DNA of 23,052 nucleotides from Sphingomonas sp. (GCA_030146605.1 JASLBO010000176.1:1-23052); one strand, 5' to 3'. Shown: positions 7,854-16,199, numbered from the stretch's first letter. Notes: generated by a model not told the origin, from the letters alone. Program-made: numbers and translations.

Positions 7854-8927
7854 TTATTCCTCCCTCGGTTCAGGCGCGCGGAGGGGGCGGTCTGCAGCCT
7901 GGGGGGAAGCCGGCGCCACCGAAGCCCGCCGGATCAGCGTCGACACGAACAGCGATGCTTCGCCGTCCTCGCTGCTCGCGCCGCCTTCGCCGCTGACTAG
8001 CTTGAGCGCCGCGGCACGCGCCATCGTCGCGATCGGCCAGCGCACCGTGGTGAGCGGCGGCCAAAGGTGCGAGGCGATCGGGGTATCGTCGAACCCGATG
8101 ATCGACAGATCCTGCGGCACGTTGAGCCCGCGCTGGCGCGCGACATGCAGCACGCCCGCCGCCATCTCGTCGTTGGATGCGAACACCGCGGTCGGGCGGG
8201 GCGCGAGATCGAGCAACTGCTCGGCCGCGCGCATTCCCGATTCGAACTTATAGTCGCCCTGGACGATCAGCGTCCGCTGCAGCGGCAGTCCCGCGCGCTC
8301 GATCGCTTCCTCATAGCCCTTTTGCCGCTCGTGCGCCGAACGGAAGCCATGCGGCCCGAGCACCAGCCCGATCCGGCGATGCCCCGATTCGATCAGGTGT
8401 TCGATTGCGCCGTGGACGGCTTCGCGGTCGTTCGAGGCGACCATGTGCGCCGCGTCGTCGAGCGGCGCCGATCCCATCCGGACATAGCGTACCCCCAATT
8501 CGGCGCAGAGCGCGGCGAGCTGGTCGTTCTCCGAGATCGGCGGCAGGATCATCACGCCGAACGGGCGCTGCCGCTCCAGGAACTGGCCGATATCTTCGAG
8601 CATCGTCGGCGAGCCGCGATTGACCGGATGGACGATCAGCTCGAATTCGGTGTCGCGCAGCACCTCGAGCATGCCCTGCTGGACGTTGAGCACCATCTGC
8701 GCATTGGGGTTGTCGTGGATAAGCCCGATCAGGAAATTGCGCCGCAGCGCCAGCGCGCGCGCCTGCGGATTGGGCACGTAACCGAGATCGGCAATGACTT
8801 CCTCGACGCGCTTGCGGGTGTCGCCGTTGAGCAATGGCGATTGGTTGATCACCCGGCTGACGGTCTTCTTCGAGACGCCGGCGATCCGGGCGACATCGTT
8901 GATCGTGGGTTGTGCGCTGCGCTTCAT
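7854..8927 (-). CDS. LacI-family transcriptional regulator, probable pectin/galacturonate regulator
   Basis: The 357-residue protein starts with a LacI helix-turn-helix: TINDVARIAGVSKKTVSRVI at about residues 8-27. The hinge helix region follows with NPQARALA. The rest is a periplasmic-binding-protein-like sensor domain, including a VFASNDEMAAGVL segment near its middle and the family GFDDTP motif. Such regulators usually repress sugar genes and let go when a sugar or sugar acid binds. The gene is divergent from the GH28 polygalacturonase gene. An ACCGGT-centred palindrome lies in the 133 bases between them, and two further copies precede the TonB receptor, so it most likely controls this pectin unit and itself. 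I chose the ATG at 8927 because the HTH then begins at the usual distance. Neither it nor the in-frame ATGs at 8939 and 8963 has a clear ribosome binding site. Confidence 0.92.
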   Translation of the reverse strand: MKRSAQPTINDVARIAGVSKKTVSRVINQSPLLNGDTRKRVEEVIADLGYVPNPQARALALRRNFLIGLIHDNPNAQMVLNVQQGMLEVLRDTEFELIVHPVNRGSPTMLEDIGQFLERQRPFGVMILPPISENDQLAALCAELGVRYVRMGSAPLDDAAHMVASNDREAVHGAIEHLIESGHRRIGLVLGPHGFRSAHERQKGYEEAIERAGLPLQRTLIVQGDYKFESGMRAAEQLLDLAPRPTAVFASNDEMAAGVLHVARQRGLNVPQDLSIIGFDDTPIASHLWPPLTTVRWPIATMARAAALKLVSGEGGASSEDGEASLFVSTLIRRASVAPASPQAADRPLRAPEPREE

Positions 8928-9006
8928 TGCACAGGGCATAACCCGGCTGCGCGATTGCACCAAATGCAGCCGTGAGCATCTGTTGTTGCCAATCGCCCAA
9001 ATTGCT

Positions 9007-9020
9007 TGATACCGGTGTCA
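9007..9020. promoter_or_regulatory. LacI-type operator between the regulator and polygalacturonase genes
   Basis: The 14 bases TGATACCGGTGTCA form a palindrome with a central CG and one imperfect pair. This is the shape of LacI-family operators. It overlaps a possible -35 box (TTGATA, 9006-9011), lies 40 bases before the GH28 start and 79 bases before the regulator start. It can therefore serve both divergent genes. Two near copies occur at 11839-11852 and 11975-11988. Confidence 0.65.
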
Positions 9021-9060
9021 TCACTCGGTCGCAGAGCCGGGACAAGCGAGAGGGGACGGA

Positions 9061-10497
9061 ATGCTGATTCAACCTTCACGGCGCGATTTGCTGCGCTACG
9101 GCAGCTTGGCCGGGGCCGGCGCGATGCTGCCCGGCACGGCGCTTGCCGCCGCCGATCCGTGGCAGCGCGCCGCCGATATCGCCCGCACCGTGCGCGCGCC
9201 GGTCTTCCCGCCGCGCAGCTTCGACATCACCCAGTTCGGCGCCAAGGGCGACGGTGCCACCCTCGCCACCGCCGCCATCGCGAAGGCGATCGAGACCTGC
9301 ACCGCGGCGGGCGGCGGGCGCGTGCTGGTGCCGGCGGGCGACTTCCTCACCGGTGCGGTGCATCTCAAATCCAATGTCGAGCTGCATCTGGTCGCGGGCG
9401 CTACGCTGCGCTTCAGCACCGATCCCGCGCACTATCCGATGGTGTTCACGCGCTGGGAAGGCGTCGAGCTGATCAACTATTCGCCGCTCGTCTATGCGTA
9501 CAAGGCGAGGAACATCGCGATCACCGGCGCGGGGACGCTCGACGGGCAGGGTAGCGCGCAGCATTGGTGGTCGTGGAAAGGGCCGTGGGGCGGCACGGTC
9601 CCCTATGGCTGGCGCGAGGGCATGCCGAACCAGCGCCCGGCGCGCGCCAGGCTCTTCCAGATGGCCGAGGACAGGGTGCCGGTCGAGAAGCGGGTGTTCG
9701 GCGAAGGCAGCTATCTGCGCCCGCCCTTCATCCAGCCTTATCTCTGCGAGAATGTTCTGATCGAGGGCGTGAAGATCCGCAATTCGCCCTTCTGGAACGT
9801 TCATCCCGTGCTTTGCCGCAACATCATCCTGCGCGGTCTCGATATTTTCGGGCACGGCCCGAACAATGACGGCACCGATCCCGAATCGGTCGACATGATG
9901 CTGATCGAGGATTGCAGCTTCGACACCGGCGACGATTGCATCGCGGTCAATTCCGGGCGCAACGAGGATGGCCGGCGTCTCGGCGTCCCTTCGCAGAACA
10001 TCCTGATCCGCAATTGCCGGATGAAGGAAGGGCATGGCGGCATCACGGTCGGTTCGCAGATCTCGGGCGGCGCGCGCTGGGTGTTCGCCGAAAAGTGCCA
10101 GCTCGACAGCCCCGATCTCTGGTACGCGATCCGCTTCAAGAACAATGCGCTGCGCGGCGGGCTCCTCGAGAATTTCCATTATCGCGACATCGATGTGGGC
10201 CAGGTCAGCCGCGCAGCGATCGCCTGCGACTTCAATTATGAGGAAGGCGCCAAGGGCCGCTTCAAGCCGATCCTCCGCCACATCAATATCGAGCGGCTGC
10301 GCGCAAGCCAGGCCACCCGCGTGCTCGACAGCCAAGGGCTGCCCGGCGCGCCGGTGACCGATATCGCATTGAAGGACTGCAGCTTCGACGGCGTCACCGC
10401 GCCGAGCGTCATCCGCCACACCGAGCGCGTGGCGCTTTCCAACGTCCGCGTGAACGGCCGCATCGTTCAGGCTCTCGATCAGCTTCAGTCCGCATAA
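9061..10497 (+). CDS. GH28 polygalacturonase, Tat-exported
   Basis: This enzyme hydrolyses alpha-1,4 bonds between galacturonate units of pectin or its oligomers. The 478-residue protein begins with a Tat-type signal (PSRRDLLRYGSLAGAGAM) and a cleavage-like ALAAA near residue 30. Export of the folded protein to the periplasm is therefore likely. GH28 motifs appear in order: NNDGTDPES (Asp270, Asp273), DDCIAV (Asp291, Asp292), GHGG (His325) and IRFKN (Arg358, Lys360). The long N-terminal part before the beta-helix, starting ITQFGAKGDG, is typical of bacterial exo-acting members, so release of mono- or digalacturonate is plausible but not proven. The ATG at 9061 has a GAGGGG ribosome binding site. 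The LacI operator upstream and the pectate lyase gene 8 bases downstream place it in a pectin operon. Confidence 0.95.
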   Translation: MLIQPSRRDLLRYGSLAGAGAMLPGTALAAADPWQRAADIARTVRAPVFPPRSFDITQFGAKGDGATLATAAIAKAIETCTAAGGGRVLVPAGDFLTGAVHLKSNVELHLVAGATLRFSTDPAHYPMVFTRWEGVELINYSPLVYAYKARNIAITGAGTLDGQGSAQHWWSWKGPWGGTVPYGWREGMPNQRPARARLFQMAEDRVPVEKRVFGEGSYLRPPFIQPYLCENVLIEGVKIRNSPFWNVHPVLCRNIILRGLDIFGHGPNNDGTDPESVDMMLIEDCSFDTGDDCIAVNSGRNEDGRRLGVPSQNILIRNCRMKEGHGGITVGSQISGGARWVFAEKCQLDSPDLWYAIRFKNNALRGGLLENFHYRDIDVGQVSRAAIACDFNYEEGAKGRFKPILRHINIERLRASQATRVLDSQGLPGAPVTDIALKDCSFDGVTAPSVIRHTERVALSNVRVNGRIVQALDQLQSA

Positions 10498-10505
10498 GGC
10501 GCCTC

Positions 10506-11822
10506 ATGCTCACACTCGCTCTACTCGCATTGTTCGCGTCCGATGCCGGCCAGCAACTCGCCTTTCCCGGCGCCGAGGGGGCGGGGCGGTTCGCGCTCGG
10601 CGGCCGCGGCGGGCAGGTGCTGTTCGTCACCAACCTGAACGACAGCGGCCCCGGCAGCCTGCGCGCCGCGGTCGAGACGAAAGGGCCGCGCACGATCCTT
10701 TTCCGCGTCTCGGGCACGATCAGGCTCGCCAGCCCGCTGGCGATCCGCGAGGGCCGCGTGACGATCGCCGGCCAGTCGGCGCCGGGCGACGGGATCACGC
10801 TGCGCGATCACATGCTCCAGATCTCCGCCGACGATGTCGTGATACGCTACATCCGCTCGCGTCTCGGCGACGAGTCGAAGACCGAGTCCGACGCGCTGAC
10901 CGTGACCAGGGGCCGCCGGATCATCCTCGACCATGTCTCGGCGAGCTGGTCGGTGGACGAGACTCTGTCCGCCTCGGCGCGGTTCAGCGATCCGGGGGAG
11001 GGCTTTTACGATCTCACCGTCCAATGGTCGATCATCTCCGAATCGCTGACGCATTCGCTCCACGCAAAGGGCGATCATGGCTATGGCAGCCTGGTCCGCG
11101 GCGGGCGCGGCTCGAAGATCAGCTTCCACCACAATCTCTGGGCGAACCATTCGGCGCGGATGCCGCGCCCGGGCAATTATGACGGGCCCGAGGTTGATCC
11201 GGTCGGCCCTCTCTTCGATTTCCGCTCGAACGTCTTCTACAATTGGGGCGGCACGCGCTCGGGCTACAATGCCGACAAGGCGACGCTGGCGCGGTACAAT
11301 TTCGTCGACAATGCCTATGTCGCGGGCCCGCAATCGAAGAAGCCGCTCGCGTTCGACGAATCCAACATGCTCGCGAAAGCGTGGTTCGCGGGGAACAGCA
11401 TGAACGGCACGATCCCCGCCGATCCGTGGAGCCTCGTCACCGGCGTCTCGCCCGAGGGCTATCGGCTCGCCGCACCGGTCAACGTGGCGCCGGTCGCGCC
11501 CGATCCGGCAGCGCGCGCCTATCAACGCGTCCTCGCCGGGGCCGGCGCCTCGAAGGCCCGCGACGCCGTCGATGCGCGCGTCATCGCCGGCGTGCGCACC
11601 CGCACCGGCGCACAGATCGACAGCCAGCGCGACGTCGGCGGCTGGCCCGATCTCAAGAGCGCGCCCGCGCCGCGCGACGGCGACAATGACGGCATCCCCG
11701 ACGCGTGGGAACGCAAACACGGCCTCGATCCGAAGCGCGCCGACGGCAATGTCGACGCCGATCGGGACGGCTACACCAATCTGGAAGAATGGCTCGCCGA
11801 GGTCGCCGGGAGCAAAGGCTGA
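10506..11822 (+). CDS. Pectate lyase, PL1-like, with C-terminal calcium-binding repeats
   Basis: This enzyme should split polygalacturonate by beta-elimination, giving 4,5-unsaturated ends. The 438-residue protein has a right-handed beta-helix fold signature. FPGAEGAGRFALGGRGG opens it, ILDHVSASWSVDE carries conserved calcium-site residues, and HHNLWANHSARMPRP carries the likely catalytic arginine of the PL1 type. At the C-terminus two Asp-rich segments, DGDNDGIPDAWE near residue 392 and DADRDGYTNLEEW near residue 420, look like thrombospondin type 3 calcium repeats. The N-terminus (MLTLALLALFASDAG) is hydrophobic but has no basic residue, an odd signal peptide. Export is likely but the exact start could be reconsidered. 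It starts 8 bases after the GH28 stop. Its unsaturated products explain the presence of kduI in the facing operon. Confidence 0.9.
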   Translation: MLTLALLALFASDAGQQLAFPGAEGAGRFALGGRGGQVLFVTNLNDSGPGSLRAAVETKGPRTILFRVSGTIRLASPLAIREGRVTIAGQSAPGDGITLRDHMLQISADDVVIRYIRSRLGDESKTESDALTVTRGRRIILDHVSASWSVDETLSASARFSDPGEGFYDLTVQWSIISESLTHSLHAKGDHGYGSLVRGGRGSKISFHHNLWANHSARMPRPGNYDGPEVDPVGPLFDFRSNVFYNWGGTRSGYNADKATLARYNFVDNAYVAGPQSKKPLAFDESNMLAKAWFAGNSMNGTIPADPWSLVTGVSPEGYRLAAPVNVAPVAPDPAARAYQRVLAGAGASKARDAVDARVIAGVRTRTGAQIDSQRDVGGWPDLKSAPAPRDGDNDGIPDAWERKHGLDPKRADGNVDADRDGYTNLEEWLAEVAGSKG

Positions 11823-11838
11823 GCTGTGCGCAGGGCAC

Positions 11839-11852
11839 TGACACCGGTAACC
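11839..11852. promoter_or_regulatory. LacI-type operator copy, distal site before the TonB receptor
   Basis: TGACACCGGTAACC shares the left half and the centre with the site at 9007 and has a degenerate right half. It begins 16 bases after the pectate lyase stop. Its centre is 136 bases from that of the next copy, close to a whole number of helical turns. Confidence 0.55.
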
Positions 11853-11974
11853 CGCTGACGCGACATCGAGAGTCCGGTTACTCCCGAATAATGGGACGGA
11901 GCCGACCGATTCGGCGCTGTTGCCGATGTACAACACGCCGGAAGCCTATGAACGCGCAAAATGCCAAGAGTGGT

Positions 11975-11988
11975 TGACACCGGTTTCC
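11975..11988. promoter_or_regulatory. LacI-type operator copy, proximal site before the TonB receptor
   Basis: TGACACCGGTTTCC matches the left half and centre of the other two copies. With the preceding T it forms TTGACA, a perfect -35 box, so bound repressor would block RNA polymerase directly. It also shares its right half with an inverted repeat at 11983-12001. Confidence 0.58.
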
Positions 11989-12001
11989 GATGATCGGAAA
12001 C
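11983..12001. repeat. Perfect 9-base inverted repeat overlapping the proximal operator
   Basis: GTTTCCGAT, one base, then ATCGGAAAC. It could be a second protein binding site or a small hairpin at the start of the transcript. The position directly after the -35-like box makes a regulatory role plausible, but no family can be named. Confidence 0.5.
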
Positions 12002-12127
12002 AGACCCCGACACCGCCGCGCACCGTCACCCGGGCGCAGCGCAGTGAAACAGACGCGTCGGCGCAGGCCGGGGCGCGGAACCCGGAACCGCCACCAGAGC
12101 GGCCCGGAATTAGGCAAGGAGGCTGAC

Positions 12128-15016
12128 ATGAAGGCGCGCATTTCACGATTCACTTGGCGGAGCGGGGCATCCGCCGCCGCGGTCGCGCTGGCGCTACTCG
12201 CCGGTCACGCTTCGGCGCAGACCACCGAGACGGCGCCCCCGGCGACCGACGAACAAGCCGCGCCGGCGGACGAGCAGCAGGGCGACGAAGTCGTCGTCAC
12301 CGGCTTCCGCCAGTCGCTGCAGGCGGCGCTCAACGTCAAGCGCGCTTCGGTGTCGGCGGTCGATGCGATCATCGCCGAGGACATCGCCAAATTCCCCGAC
12401 CAGAACCTCGCCGAATCGCTCCAGCGCATCCCGGGCATCTCGATCCAGCGCGACGGCGGCGAGGGGCGGGCGATCACGGTGCGCGGCCTCGGCGCGCAGT
12501 TCACCCGCGTGCGCGTCAACGGGCTCGAGACGATCACCACCTCGGCCGACGGCGCCAGCGCCAATCGCGAGCGCGCGTTCGATTTCAACGTCTTCGCGTC
12601 CGAACTGTTCAGCTCGCTGGTCGTCCACAAGACCGCCGAAGCATCGCTCGACGAGGGCTCGCTCGGCGCCGTGGTCGACCTCAACACCGGCAACCCGCTC
12701 GGCGGCAAATACGGGCTTACCTTCGTCGCATCGGCACAGGGCAGCTACAACGACCTCTCGAAGAACTGGGGGCCCCGCGTGGCCGGCCTGCTCTCGTGGA
12801 AGTCGCCCGACGGGACGATCGGCGCCTCGATCTCCGCCGCCTGGCAGAAGAGCGACACGCTCGAGCTCGGCAACAACACCGTGCGCTGGGCGCAGGCGCG
12901 GTTCGACAGCGTCAACGGTGCGCCTTGCTGGTATGGCAGCGCGACCAGCACCACCCCGGTCGCCAACAGCGGCGGCACCTATACGGCCGGCCGCAGCGCC
13001 GCGTGCGACCAGGCTGCTTTGTCCTTCCACCCGCGCATTCCCCGCTACGGCGAGGTCCGCCACGATCGCGAGCGCCTTGGGCTGACCGGCAGCGTGCAAT
13101 GGGCGCCGAGCGACGCCACCAAAATCTCCCTCGACGGCCTTTATTCGCGGTTCAAGGAAACCCGCGAAGAGAAATGGGGCGAAGTGCTGCTCCGCTCCAA
13201 TGAGCGCGCGATCGACGTCGTCAACCCGGTCTATGACGACAACAACAACATGATCTCGGCGACGCTCAACGACGCCTGGGTGCGGACGGAGCATTATCAG
13301 CGCCAATCGACCACCGAATTCTACCAGGTCGGCGCCAGCTGGGATCAGGATCTCGGCGATGACCTGCGGTTCACCCTGCTGGGCGGCATCTCCAAATCCA
13401 ATGCCGACATCCCCGTCGAGACCACGTTCGTCTTCGACGATCGCGATGCGCAGGGCTATCAGTACGACTATACCGACAGCCGCTCGCCCAGGCTGACCTT
13501 CGGCACCAGCGTCACCGATCCGGCCAATTTCCAGCTCGCCGAGATCCGCGACCGCCCGTCCAACACCACCAACAAGTTCAGGACCGCCCAGCTGCGCACC
13601 GAATGGGACGCGGCGGAAGGCTTCACGCTCAAGCTCGGCGGCGTCTATCGCCGTTTCGACTATGATCTGACTGCCTATCAGCGCGACACTGCGGTGTGCG
13701 GCAATGGCGGGCTCGACCTCGTCCTGCGCCAGATCACCTGCTCGCCCAGCTCGCTGTTCGGTCCGGCCGCGGTCTATGGCTTCCGCGCCACGCCCGAATT
13801 GTCCGAACTGGTCACGCTCGGCAATGCCGGCCAGCCCGCGGGCAACACCAACAGCTGGCTCATCCCCAATATCGATGCCGCGGCGACCTATACCGGGCTC
13901 TACAACCGCCCGCTTCTGCTCGACGTCGGCAACAACCGCAGCGTGACCGAGCAGGTCAAGGGCGGCTATTTCCAGGTCGACGTCGACGGATCGGTGCTCG
14001 GCATCAACGTCCGCGCCAATGCCGGCACGCGCTATGTGCGCACCGAACAGTCCTCGACCGGTCTCAACAGCGGCGCCCAGGTCACGGTCGAGCGCGATTA
14101 TGAGGACTGGCTGCCTTCGGCCAACGTGGCTGCCGATCTCACGCCCAATCTGGTGCTGCGCGCCGCGGTGGCCAAGGTGATGACCCGGCCGCTGCTCGCC
14201 AATCTCACTCCCGGCGGGTCGGCCGACGGGTTCAACTTCCGGGTCAATTTCGGCAACCCCGATCTCCAGCCCTATCGCGCCACTGCCTATGACGCCGCGC
14301 TCGAATGGTATTTCGCGCCGCAATCGGTGTTCTCGGTCGCGTTCTTCAAGAAGGAGATCGACAGCTTCCCGGTGGCCAGTTCCCGCGTGGATACCTTCAC
14401 CTCGACCGGGCTGCCCACCTCGGTGCTCGCCTCGTCCTCGCCGGGCTTCCTCAACCCCGCGCTGCAGGCGCAGCCGATCTGGACGATCCAGACCACGGTC
14501 AACGGCACCGGTGCGGATCTAAAGGGCGTCGAGATTTCGCTGCAGGCGCCGTTTCGCTTCCTGCCCGGGTTCCTCAGCAACTTCGGCGGCATCGCCAACG
14601 CCAGCTTCATCGATTCGAACGCAACCTACGCGCAGGGCGTGCCGGCAACCGCGCCGGGCGGCGGCAACGTCAACCGGCCGTTCGAGACGACTTTGTACCA
14701 GCTCTCGAAGCGCGCCTTCAACGCGACGCTTTATTACGAGGACAGCAAGTTCAGCGCCCGCGCCTCGGTCGCGTATCGCGGCGGTTTCAACGATCAGGGT
14801 TCGGCCACCGGCAACGTCTTCGAAGGCTATAATCCGATCACCAATGTCGACGCATCGATCCGCTACAAGATCACCGAGAATGTCGAGCTGTCGCTGGAAG
14901 GCACCAATCTGACCGACGCGTATCGCGATCGCTGGGTCGATCAGGACGCCAACCGGCCCTACGAGTACAACCATTTCGGCCGCACCTTCCTTGTCGGCGC
15001 ACGCTTCAAGATGTAG
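12128..15016 (+). CDS. TonB-dependent outer-membrane receptor, probable oligogalacturonide importer
   Basis: The 962-residue protein has a signal peptide cut after ASA at about residue 30. A short acidic linker leads to DEVVVTG at about residues 53-59, a TonB-box-like start of the plug. The plug continues with LAESLQRIPGISIQRDGGEGRAITVRGLG, characteristic of the Xanthomonas/Caulobacter-type TonB receptor family, and the rest is a 22-strand beta barrel. The protein ends in RTFLVGARFKM, close to the usual aromatic last strand. I chose the ATG at 12128 because of the AAGGAGG ribosome site. The frame stays open upstream without family-like residues. These receptors bring carbohydrates larger than porin size into the periplasm using TonB energy. 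The pectinase genes upstream make galacturonate oligomers the likely substrate, which is inference from context. Confidence 0.93.
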   Translation: MKARISRFTWRSGASAAAVALALLAGHASAQTTETAPPATDEQAAPADEQQGDEVVVTGFRQSLQAALNVKRASVSAVDAIIAEDIAKFPDQNLAESLQRIPGISIQRDGGEGRAITVRGLGAQFTRVRVNGLETITTSADGASANRERAFDFNVFASELFSSLVVHKTAEASLDEGSLGAVVDLNTGNPLGGKYGLTFVASAQGSYNDLSKNWGPRVAGLLSWKSPDGTIGASISAAWQKSDTLELGNNTVRWAQARFDSVNGAPCWYGSATSTTPVANSGGTYTAGRSAACDQAALSFHPRIPRYGEVRHDRERLGLTGSVQWAPSDATKISLDGLYSRFKETREEKWGEVLLRSNERAIDVVNPVYDDNNNMISATLNDAWVRTEHYQRQSTTEFYQVGASWDQDLGDDLRFTLLGGISKSNADIPVETTFVFDDRDAQGYQYDYTDSRSPRLTFGTSVTDPANFQLAEIRDRPSNTTNKFRTAQLRTEWDAAEGFTLKLGGVYRRFDYDLTAYQRDTAVCGNGGLDLVLRQITCSPSSLFGPAAVYGFRATPELSELVTLGNAGQPAGNTNSWLIPNIDAAATYTGLYNRPLLLDVGNNRSVTEQVKGGYFQVDVDGSVLGINVRANAGTRYVRTEQSSTGLNSGAQVTVERDYEDWLPSANVAADLTPNLVLRAAVAKVMTRPLLANLTPGGSADGFNFRVNFGNPDLQPYRATAYDAALEWYFAPQSVFSVAFFKKEIDSFPVASSRVDTFTSTGLPTSVLASSSPGFLNPALQAQPIWTIQTTVNGTGADLKGVEISLQAPFRFLPGFLSNFGGIANASFIDSNATYAQGVPATAPGGGNVNRPFETTLYQLSKRAFNATLYYEDSKFSARASVAYRGGFNDQGSATGNVFEGYNPITNVDASIRYKITENVELSLEGTNLTDAYRDRWVDQDANRPYEYNHFGRTFLVGARFKM

Positions 15017-15032
15017 GATTGCGGTCTCTGCG

Positions 15033-15053
15033 CCCCTCCCTGCAGGGGAGGGG
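15033..15053. repeat. CCCCTCCC/GGGAGGGG palindrome, dispersed repeat type, likely terminator
   Basis: Eight-base arms CCCCTCCC and GGGAGGGG enclose a TGCAG loop 16 bases after the receptor stop. The same arms occur in two copies around 17797-17900, so this belongs to a dispersed repeat family. It may end transcription of the receptor gene or protect its messenger. There is no U-run. Confidence 0.6.
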
Positions 15054-15059
15054 GCAGGG

Positions 15060-15133
15060 CGTATCGACATTCGAATGCGCGAGCAGCATCAATCCTCCCC
15101 CTGGCGGGGGAGGATCGCTGAATGTTCGATACG
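15060..15133. repeat. Nested inverted repeats between convergent operons
   Basis: An outer pair CGTATCGACATTC (15060-15072) and GAATGTTCGATACG (15120-15133) matches with one bulge. Inside it ATCCTCCCCC (15092-15101) and GGGGGAGGAT (15106-15115) form a perfect ten-base-pair hairpin with a four-base loop. The layout is that of a compound extragenic palindrome. Sitting between two genes that end toward each other, it could act as a two-way terminator. Confidence 0.6.
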
Positions 15134-15188
15134 GCTGAACCACCCTTGCCCCTCTCACAGGAAGCGATGGCGTTAAACCTCGATACGT

Positions 15189-16178
15189 CTACGCGAACCC
15201 CTGGCTGCGCGCCCAGGTCAGGAACAGCTCCGGCCACACCCCCGCAGGCTTGCCCACTGCCTTGGTCATCCCATAGCCGTGCCCGCCATGGGTGAAGATA
15301 TGCGTCTCGACCGGCACGCCCGCCGCCTTGAGCGCAGCGCGCAGCAACAGGCTGTTCTCCACCGGCACCGTGCCGTCGTCCTCGGAATGGACGAGGAAGC
15401 AGGGCGGGGTGGCCTTGGTGACGTTCAGGTGCGGCGAATGCGCCGCCTCCAGCGCAGGGCTCGCATCCTTGCCGATCAATTGCTCGCGCGAGCCCATATG
15501 CGCGGTCGGCGCGGTCATCGAAATCACCGGATAGATCGGCGCCGCGACGAACGGCCGCGCGCCCAGCCTGTCGGCCGCGTCGACCGGATCATAGGTCTTC
15601 ACCGCATGCCGCGTCGCCAGATCGGCGCAGAGATGCCCGCCCGCCGAGAAGCCGATCGCCGCCACGCGCTCTGGATCGAGCCCGTCGCGGATCGCGCGCG
15701 CGCGGATCAGCCGCATCGCCCGCTGCGCATCGGACAATGCGACATCGGGGCCCGCTTTCCAGCTGTCCCCCGGCAGCCGATAGAACAGCACATGGGCCGT
15801 GAACCCCTGCGCCGCGAGCCAGCGTGCCAGCACATAGCCTTCGTGGTCGAGCACGATCCGGACATAGCCGCCGCCCGGCATGATCAGCACCGATGCGCCG
15901 TTCGACACGCGCGGCCGGAACACCGCCATTCGCGGATTGGCCACGCCGCTTACCGAGCGATCGGTGAGCGCCGCGTCGGTGCTGCGCTCGACCACCTTCT
16001 CCACCGGCAGTCTGGCGGGCTTGCCGGGCACGCCCTTTGGCCACAGGTCGATCGTCTCGACCGGATCGGCCAGCCCCGCCGGCACCGGCTTGTCGCCATG
16101 CGGTGGCGCGGTCTGCGCGCTGGCGGCAAAAGGCGCGGCGAGCCCGGCGAGCAACGCGGTACGGCGATCGAACTTCAT
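15189..16178 (-). CDS. Exported alpha/beta-hydrolase, acetyl-esterase-like
   Basis: The 329-residue protein begins with a signal peptide containing DRRTALLAGLAAPFAASA, possibly Tat-dependent. The hydrolase core has PGGGYV as the oxyanion loop, GFSAGGH with the nucleophile Ser178, a DDGTVP segment with the likely acid Asp and GGHGYG with the His. This arrangement is that of esterase/lipase-type enzymes often named acetylxylan or sugar acetyl esterase. Since it ends an operon with hexuronate genes and faces pectinases, removing acetyl groups from pectin fragments is the best inference. Acetyl-xylan cannot be excluded. The ATG at 16178 has a clear AGGAGG site and lies 29 bases after the carboxylesterase stop. 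Confidence 0.88.
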   Translation of the reverse strand: MKFDRRTALLAGLAAPFAASAQTAPPHGDKPVPAGLADPVETIDLWPKGVPGKPARLPVEKVVERSTDAALTDRSVSGVANPRMAVFRPRVSNGASVLIMPGGGYVRIVLDHEGYVLARWLAAQGFTAHVLFYRLPGDSWKAGPDVALSDAQRAMRLIRARAIRDGLDPERVAAIGFSAGGHLCADLATRHAVKTYDPVDAADRLGARPFVAAPIYPVISMTAPTAHMGSREQLIGKDASPALEAAHSPHLNVTKATPPCFLVHSEDDGTVPVENSLLLRAALKAAGVPVETHIFTHGGHGYGMTKAVGKPAGVWPELFLTWARSQGFA

Positions 16179-16199
16179 CCGGCAACCTCCTGGAAAGCC

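Larger units (their letters stand above)
11823..12127 (+). promoter_or_regulatory. Control region and leader of the TonB receptor gene
   Basis: These 305 bases hold no convincing gene. They contain two LacI-type operator copies (11839-11852 and 11975-11988) and a -35-like TTGACA at 11974-11979 overlapping the second operator. A perfect 9-base inverted repeat lies at 11983-12001, with a repeated GAAACAGAC at 11997-12005 and 12046-12054. A strong ribosome binding site (AAGGAGG) lies just before the ATG at 12128. A clear -10 box is not visible. Placement suggests that the receptor has its own regulated promoter besides read-through from the lyase gene. Confidence 0.55.

Noticed and set aside
11920..12126. 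Small open frame starting MPMYNTPEAYERA in the receptor leader
   Set aside because: It has no clear ribosome binding site, becomes a low-complexity proline- and arginine-rich stretch, and covers the operator and inverted repeat. A chance frame in GC-rich DNA is more likely, though a regulatory leader peptide cannot be fully excluded.
12194..14323. 709-codon open frame on the minus strand opposite the TonB receptor
   Set aside because: It is a mirror of the receptor gene caused by high GC at third positions. The residues are rich in R, G, D and A with no family motif.
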